Assembly: GCA_947044365.1 (NCBI GenBank)
Contig: OX345653.1
Location: 556,501 to 620,500, forward strand
Direction of reading: 5' to 3'
Origin: Petrosia ficiformis
Lineage: Eukaryota > Porifera > Demospongiae > Haplosclerida > Petrosiidae
DNA: 64,000 nt
Of this stretch, positions 58,801-64,000 are shown piece after piece (position 1 is the first letter of the stretch; each line of letters starts with the position of its first letter). A program made the position numbers and the translations under genes. The notes beneath the pieces were generated by a model. That model saw only the letters and a program-made list of their open reading frames with translations. It ran no database searches and was not told where the DNA came from.

Positions 58801-61800
58801 ATGTAGTATTAGAAACAAGATATAGGAAGAATGTAGTATCAGCAATGAGGTATAGGGATGAGGATAAGAATGTAGTACCAGGAATGAGGTATAGAAATGA
58901 GAACATACGAATTTAAAGAGTTAAACATAGTATAATTATATATAATGTACATCTACATTGTATTAATTGATATGTAAGAAAGTACTCTCTTTGATCAAGG
59001 TCTCATACCTGTGCTGTTCAGCTGAACTCCAACATGCAAACACAGGCATCTGGCTATGGTACCATTGATTAAGATCAAACACAACCATCAGTCCCTGTGG
59101 TACTCTCATGTGGTCCCCTTCCTCTTCCTCATCTCGTTTAGTTTTCAGACACATAAATACTGCAAGTGTACGATCAATCACAGGATCTAAATACAGAATG
59201 AAAAGGGTTAACTTCATTAAAGCCACATACCCTAACACTTACGCCTTGTCAATGATTTGGAGAATGATGTTTCAGTATCCACTACTGGAAGACTCCGTTC
59301 TAATTAAATATAAGTGTGGCTTATAAGAGGACTTTATTGTGATAGTCTTATCTGCAGCCACCCACACACTTTATGAACAAGAGGATATCTGGTATACTCT
59401 AATGTACTGTACTGTACTGTACTATATTGTACTATACTGCACTATACTGTACTGTACTTACTATACTGTACTGTACTGTACTTACTATACTGTACTTACT
59501 ATACTGTACTGTATACTGTACTGTACTGTACTATATTGTACTATACTGCACTATACTGTACTGTACTTACTATACTGTACTGTACTTACTATACTGTACT
59601 GTATACTGTACTGTACTGTACTATATTGTACTATACTGCACTATACTGTACTGTACTTACTATACTGTACTGTACTTACTATACTGTACTGTATACTGTA
59701 CTGTACTGTACTATATTGTACTATACTGCACTATACTGTACTGTACTTACTATACTGTACTGTATACTGTACTGTACTGTACTGTACTATATTGTACTAT
59801 ACTGCACTATACTGTACTGTACTTACTATACTGTACTGTACTTACTATACTGTACTTACTATACTGTACTGTATACTGTACTGTACTGTACTGTACTATA
59901 TTGTACTATACTGCACTATACTGTACTGTACTTACTATACTGTACTGTACTTACTATACTGTACTGTATACTGTACTGTACTGTATTGTACTATATTGTA
60001 CTATACTGCACTATACTGTACTGTACTTACTATACTGTACTTACTATACTGTACTGTATACTGTACTGTACTGTACTGTACTATATTGTACTATACTGCA
60101 CTATACTGTACTGTACTTACTATACTGTACTGTACTTACTATACTGTACTGTATACTGTACTGTACTGTACTGTACTATATTGTACTATACTGCACTATA
60201 CTGTACTGTACTTACTATACTGTACTGTACTTACTATACTGTACTGTATACTGTACTGTACTGTACTGTACTATACTGTACTATACTGCACTATACTGTA
60301 CTGTACTTACTATACTGTACTGTATACTGTACTGTACTTACTATACTGTACTGTATACTGTACTGTACTGTACTGTACTATATTGTACTATACTGCACTA
60401 TACTGTACTGTACTTACTATACTGTACTGTATATTGTACTGTACTGTACTGTACTGTACCTGTACTGTACTTTACTGTGCTGTACTACATGTATACTGTA
60501 CTGTACATGAAGTACTTCACAGCATGTACATGAAGTACTTCACAGCATGTACATGAAGTACTTCACAGCATGTGCATCTATGAGTACTGTACTGTACATA
60601 AAGTTAAGTGTCCCAGACACATTCTCATTCATAAAGAGTACGAGTGTCTGAGCACCAAACTAACACAATCACTCACCAACAGTATAACAATTTAACATTA
60701 CTGCATCAGAGTATGGATCAGGCCAGATCATGTGTTCAAATCTTTGTAAACAGCCCTCCATTTCCTAACAGGATATTAAAACAAAACACAAATCTGATTG
60801 GATGTTTGGTCACCTGATAATAGGCGGAGCCTTGATCGTCAATTTTCTTTTTAAAAGCTAGTTGATATAACGTTAGTGAAGGAGAAGAACCAAGCCTAAT
60901 TAATAATTAAGGTGATAAAATGACTTTTCTTCATTGTCAATGGACCAATGGATTATCATCGGTAACATGGAGACACTCTACTTACCTTCCTTGAGTAGGG
61001 AGACCATTTCTAGCTACCCATACATACACAAAGGGTCTGGGATCATTTTCTGGTTCCTGAAAAGTAAAGTGAGTAATGGCAGGAGGGAGGTGTTTGGTAG
61101 ACAACGGGTATGTGAATATGAGAACTTCTTCTAATAGACTGAAAATTTGAAATCCACCAAAACTGTAGCCAATCAGAATTGAGCATAGTTGAGGGACGTA
61201 GAGTAGAGTAGATACTGAGGCTACAAAAGGTATAAAGAGCTACTGTACAAAGCATTAAGGTTGAAGTGAACACGGTACATATATCCAAACATACACACAT
61301 AACATACATAACACACACACATACACACAGTGATGTGGAAACAGCCAGTCATACATTGTACGATAAATTTAGTGAATATTTGGTAAATTGAGTATATGGG
61401 GAGCAGGACCAGAGTGGTGAAGAAAATAGGTCCAAATGTCTAGTAGTTGGCTCGATGTTACACAGATAACACACACACGCACGTACGCACACACATACAC
61501 ATACCTCCTTCAAAAGGAGCTATCAATTTATCAGCTGAGTCAGTATAATGATAAGTATTTCTTTTGACATATTGAACTGGATATGAGATATATATTAATA
61601 TTAATAGTAAAAAAGGAATTATCCATCACAAAGGTACTAGAATTCAATGTACATATATACGAATAGTCCATATGTCCAGCTAATTCAATTTAGAAAAGAG
61701 TACTGGTTGTTTCTTCATATAAGAAGTCACGATTTTATATAGTCTCTTATGGTATAAGAATTATGTTAGGAGTACTGACATTGTTAGGGTTATATCAGGA

Positions 61801-62653
61801 TGTTTTTGTTCTTAATCAAGCATGAAATTATTGTATTCTGTGGTTTGTATAAGTATTATACTATTTTGAATGTGTAATATAGCTACTGTACTATCCTCAT
61901 ATGAAGTGATGAACAGAGTACTTCTCTATTGGCACTACAAGCTCAAACAAGCACTAACACATTTGATTGGACAACTGTCGAGCCCTATGTACATTTGACT
62001 AGCTGAACTACGCTTTTAAAAATGGTCAATGGCCAACTATTATATCATTACTACTTACAATTCAAATTCACTGCTAATTGCATTCCTTCTTCAATTGCAT
62101 GATGTAACTGTGACATCATCAGCTCCGCCTTCAACTGTATCACACGACATTGTCTTGGAGCTTCCATACTAGGTCTGGGTTGATCTTTAAGATGATCGAG
62201 GCTTAAATCTAAAAAAAGAACACGTCCATTAGTACACCCTAATCCGACAACTCCACTAAAATGTTCGAAAGGTGAGTTTGTAAAAAGCCCTGGTAGTACT
62301 ATGTTGGTAATACCACACACAAATGTTACACAGTAGGGTATTTTTACAACTTGTACCAACTGTCCAGACACCTGGGATATGACCGCTACAACACTTTGCA
62401 AGTAATCTCCAAATACCAGAAGAAAGAAGTTGATTTTATTGTATGTGAGCTCACCAAATGCCTCTACTTGTTTACCTTCACAGTTAACAAACCCTAACTT
62501 TGTATTTGGGACTTTGTATATATCAACACCGTTATCTTGCGACCACATCCATATAACTCGGCCATCTTTTGAAAATCCACCTTTCTCAATGCTTTTAGGT
62601 GGTAGGGGATGAAAGGTAGTGGCAGACAGCTGAAGGATAGCCCTCTTGTCCAT
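49385..62653 (-). CDS. AHCTF1: ELYS nucleoporin (AHCTF1) homologue
   Basis: A 30-exon model totals 4,272 bp (1,423 residues; human about 2,270). Family role: ELYS binds chromatin and recruits the Nup107 complex to build nuclear pores after mitosis. The N-terminal beta-propeller has GVVGLGCTNGRVLFLDLSLD, FQEPENDPRPFVYVW and FDLNQWYHSQMP, matching ELYS segments such as FQEPENDP and the LFDINRWYHAQMP strand. A helical middle follows (LTMCLHYGLKPVLMAITKA, CMERGLLPHALAAGLLDRYG). The C-terminal tail is disordered, Ser/Pro/basic, and shorter than in vertebrates. It ends RRGQQKRIRQVKTG...STPRRSERLL, a likely DNA- or nucleosome-binding stretch. One exon may be missing between 55850 and 55307. The start codon lies 62 bp from HECTD3. 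Confidence 0.9.
50435..50637. repeat. three tandem copies of a roughly 60-bp unit
   Basis: Units contain AAGATTCCAGAATGTGGCC and TGGGCTGAGACTA. They lie in the ELYS intron directly after the donor of the 50638-50943 exon. Confidence 0.8.
52030..52262. repeat. dispersed 68-bp-VNTR element, forward copy
   Basis: The left arm (CATTTTCATATAATTATCCTTCCCATTC...AAATTTCAATCC) is followed by two 68-bp units and ends CATATAACGTCATCA. The same arm occurs at about 2690, 17985 and, inverted, 45950. Sits in an ELYS intron. Confidence 0.8.
52600..53010. repeat. two-copy 180-bp direct repeat in ELYS intron
   Basis: GAATTTCGAGAGAATACTAAAATGCTC begins at about 52691 and again at about 52872, each followed by nearly the same 110 bp through ACATCATTATCTAACTC. 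Confidence 0.8.
53503..54008 (+). mobile_element. degraded pogo/Tigger-like DNA transposon
   Basis: The inverted ends TACAGTGCAACATCACTAGTAAG and the inverse of CTTACTATCAGAGTTGCACTGTA bound 506 bp in an ELYS intron, with TA outside. Inside, an ATG at 53731 opens 43 codons reading KKSISFGQKLDIITDIEKGE, then QASVCRRLDLSKTTVSTI and a stop. This is the N-terminal helix-turn-helix of CENP-B/pogo transposases. The catalytic DDE part is absent, so it cannot move by itself. Confidence 0.8.
54143..54260. mobile_element. MITE, CATTCTGCCATTTTGTACAGG family, copy 1
   Basis: GTCATTCTGCGATTTTGTATAGGAAGTCAATGAA on the left pairs with the inverse of the right end (CATTGACTTCCTGTATAAAATGGCAGAATGC), and GGTATC pairs further inward. 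In an ELYS intron. Confidence 0.78.
54540..54778. repeat. dispersed element, three to four 68-bp units
   Basis: TTATTGAGTTACAGTATAATC starts at about 54552, 54620 and 54688 (68-bp spacing), with a truncated fourth unit. Located next to the donor of the ELYS exon at 54788. Confidence 0.88.
54999..55091. mobile_element. MITE, AACCACTTCCATATAA family, short copy
   Basis: TAACCACTTCTATGTAATCCT on the left pairs with the inverse of AAGATTATATGGAGTGGTTA on the right. About 93 bp, in an ELYS intron. Confidence 0.7.
57477..57592. mobile_element. MITE, CATTCTGCCATTTTGTACAGG family, copy 2
   Basis: CCATTCTATTATTTTGTACAGAAAGTCAATG pairs with the inverse of CATTGACTTCCTGTACAAAATGGTGGAATG. The centre shares GGTATCCAGGAAG-type sequence with copy 1. 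In an ELYS intron. Confidence 0.78.
58371..62653 (-). other. AHCTF1: ELYS exons 1-9: beta-propeller
   Basis: Exons 62059-62653, 61505-61576, 60986-61220, 60814-60895, 60677-60764, 59243-59299, 59009-59186, 58645-58705 and 58371-58455. Phases at the joins are 1, 1, 2, 0, 1, 1, 2, 0 and 1, and all agree. Exon 1 alone holds about 198 residues. Exon 3 reads ASVSTLLYVPQLCSILIGYS, then GGFQIFSLLEEV and the EPENDPR strand. Confidence 0.88.
59400..60598. repeat. TACTG-based array, about 1.2 kb, with irregular higher-order units
   Basis: TACTG/GTACT pentanucleotides are grouped into larger units containing ATATTGTACTATACTGCACT, spaced about 75-110 bp, roughly ten copies. It ends with three copies of GTACATGAAGTACTTCACAGC. 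The array occupies ELYS intron 5. Its plus strand is open in all three frames over long distances because the units lack stop triplets; it is not coding. Confidence 0.95.
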
Positions 62654-62715
62654 GGCTCCACGTGTAAAATGGGCGTGGCATGGGCGTGGCTCTTTATTAA
62701 CGTTATTTGGATAAA
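62654..62715. promoter_or_regulatory. 62-bp bidirectional promoter core between ELYS and HECTD3
   Basis: Holds two tandem GGGCGTGGC boxes (Sp/KLF type) in the middle, the E-box CACGTG next to the ELYS start and a TTATTAACG stretch. Both coding regions start immediately outside, so both genes' 5' UTRs must be very short or overlap. Confidence 0.7.
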
Positions 62716-63377
62716 ATGGCCGATTCCACTAGAATTCGCCTTGGTCGCATTCGCTGCCTTGTGCAAGCAGTAGAGGCTATGCAGAAAGGTGAACCTTTCC
62801 CAGAACCTCTCTGCTATGTACCAGTTAAAATGAACTTGGAATGTCAACAAGAAGAGCCACTTCACTTGTACAGTACCCCAAAAACTGACGGAAAGACTGT
62901 AAGTCAGCTACCTTCAGGCAAGACTCTCAAGTTTGTTGTAAAAGGCAAACCTCGTGTTAATGAGGAAGGTTTATGGGTACAACTAATATCCCCTTATGAA
63001 GATTCGTGGATACTTGTACAACCATTCAAATCTGGCTCAAAGGTAAAGAGATAGGCTTTCAATATACCATTGTTTATTTATAATCATTATAACAACAGGC
63101 AAAGTGGAAGATTGTCAAGGAAGAAGATAAAGAGCTGACAGACTGGATGGATGCTGTAGAGCAAATCTGTTCCCTTCAACTCTCTCGTCCTTCACTTACT
63201 GCTGAATCAGACGAGAAAGAAGTGCTTAAACTCCAGTATCCACCACCTGGTTGGTCTCTGGAAGCAGATGAGGAGTTGGCTCGCTTTATGACAGAGCATG
63301 GAGGTAAAATCCCTCTTGGTCATCCTACAGCTGGAGGTAACGAGTACCTTCTAAAAGTAGAAGCATCTAGTGGAGAG
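62716..63377 (+). CDS. HECTD3: N-terminal part of a HECTD3-like E3 ubiquitin ligase (3' end outside window)
   Basis: Exons 62716-63042 and 63099-63377 join in phase 0 and encode 202 residues; the next donor is GTTAGATAG. Matches to HECTD3 are the opening LGRIRCLVQAVEAM with PFPEPLCYVPV, EEGLWVQLISP...SWILVQP and YPPPGWSLEADEELARFM (family YVPPTWTYECDEDLIHFL). HECTD3 carries a DOC domain and a C-terminal HECT domain, both beyond this window. In animals it ubiquitinates signalling proteins. Start chosen at ATG 62716; an in-frame TTG lies nine bases earlier but has no support. Confidence 0.82.
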
Positions 63378-63403
63378 GTTAGATAGATGGATAGATAGAT
63401 AGT

Positions 63404-63440
<37 letters not shown>

Positions 63441-63493
63441 CATAGATATACAAAAGGAAGGGATTGAAAACTGAAACTCAACCATTCATGTAT

Positions 63494-63539
<46 letters not shown>

Positions 63540-64000
63540 ATAATTACAATGATCGTAACTTACGGCTTTCCTTAACAAAGAGAAAATTTATCATAGATTA
63601 TATAGACTGTATATATCATTAACACAAAGAGTATTGTATTACATATATATGTGCATATGTACATCATTAACACAAATAATATTATATTACGTATATACGT
63701 GTATATGTACAACTCAGAGTGTGTATTGCATATACATGTATGTACATGTACAGTGTGTACTGTATATCATTAACACAAAGTGTATGTGTTGTATAGGTGC
63801 ATGACTACATATATATCATTAACACAGTTACATATGTACATGTATATATCATTAACACAAAGTGTATGTGTTGTATAGGTGCATGACTACATATATATCA
63901 TTAACACAGTTACATATGTACATGTATATATCATTAACACAAAGTGTATGTGTTGTATAGGTGCATGACTACATATATATCATTAACACAGTTACATATG
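63378..64000. repeat. HECTD3 intron: GATA, TA and 81-bp repeats
   Basis: (GATA)n at 63386-63440, (TA)n at 63497-63537, then units containing ATATCATTAACACAAAGTG and GGTGCATGACTAC at a spacing of about 81 bp from 63600 to the window end. No exon is seen. Confidence 0.85.

Noticed and set aside
59339..60556. Frames of 324-405 codons coding YCTVLY repeats
   Set aside because: They are the TACTG array read in three frames. They lie in an ELYS intron and have no complexity or homologue.

Overview
The window looks like nuclear DNA of an early-branching animal, most likely a demosponge (inference). It is A+T-rich, genes are close together on both strands, and most are cut into many small exons by short GT-AG introns. 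The gene set is animal, including a very large SRCR-domain receptor of the kind expanded in sponges. All multi-exon models were built by eye from reading frame, splice consensus and remembered animal homologues. Summed exon lengths keep phase in every model given as complete, but no search was run.

Layout. 270-2176 (+): last exons of a membrane protein with a Calx-beta-like domain. 2177-5299: minisatellites. 5300-8345 (-): CTDNEP1/Dullard phosphatase. 8653-10740 (+): SLC33A1 acetyl-CoA transporter. 11519-34671 (-): the main feature, a 43-exon gene for a predicted 3,320-residue type I receptor with signal peptide, 28 tandem SRCR domains, one transmembrane helix and a proline/serine-rich tail. 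34848-43024 (+): an OSBP-type sterol-transfer protein without a PH domain. 43837-47553 (-): MAD2L2/REV7, with an intronless sepiapterin-reductase-like gene (44526-45296) nested in one intron. 47973-49104 (+): an unrecognised 206-residue protein. 49385-62653 (-): ELYS/AHCTF1 nucleoporin, about 1,423 residues. 62716 to window end (+): start of a HECTD3-like ubiquitin ligase.

Genes form head-to-head pairs with short shared promoters: CTDNEP1/SLC33A1, SRCR receptor/OSBP, and ELYS/HECTD3 with only 62 bp between start codons. They also form tail-to-tail pairs.

Introns and spacers hold many repeats: TACA/TGTA arrays that often begin exactly at splice donors, minisatellites that copy exon ends or splice acceptors, a 1.2-kb TACTG-rich array, several MITE families, a degraded pogo/Tigger-like transposon, tRNA-derived elements, and a dispersed element carrying a 68-bp tandem repeat. 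The most interesting points are the complete giant SRCR receptor, two of its introns that are stop-free and a multiple of three long, the duplicated exon end in its tail, and the nested reductase with an altered active site.
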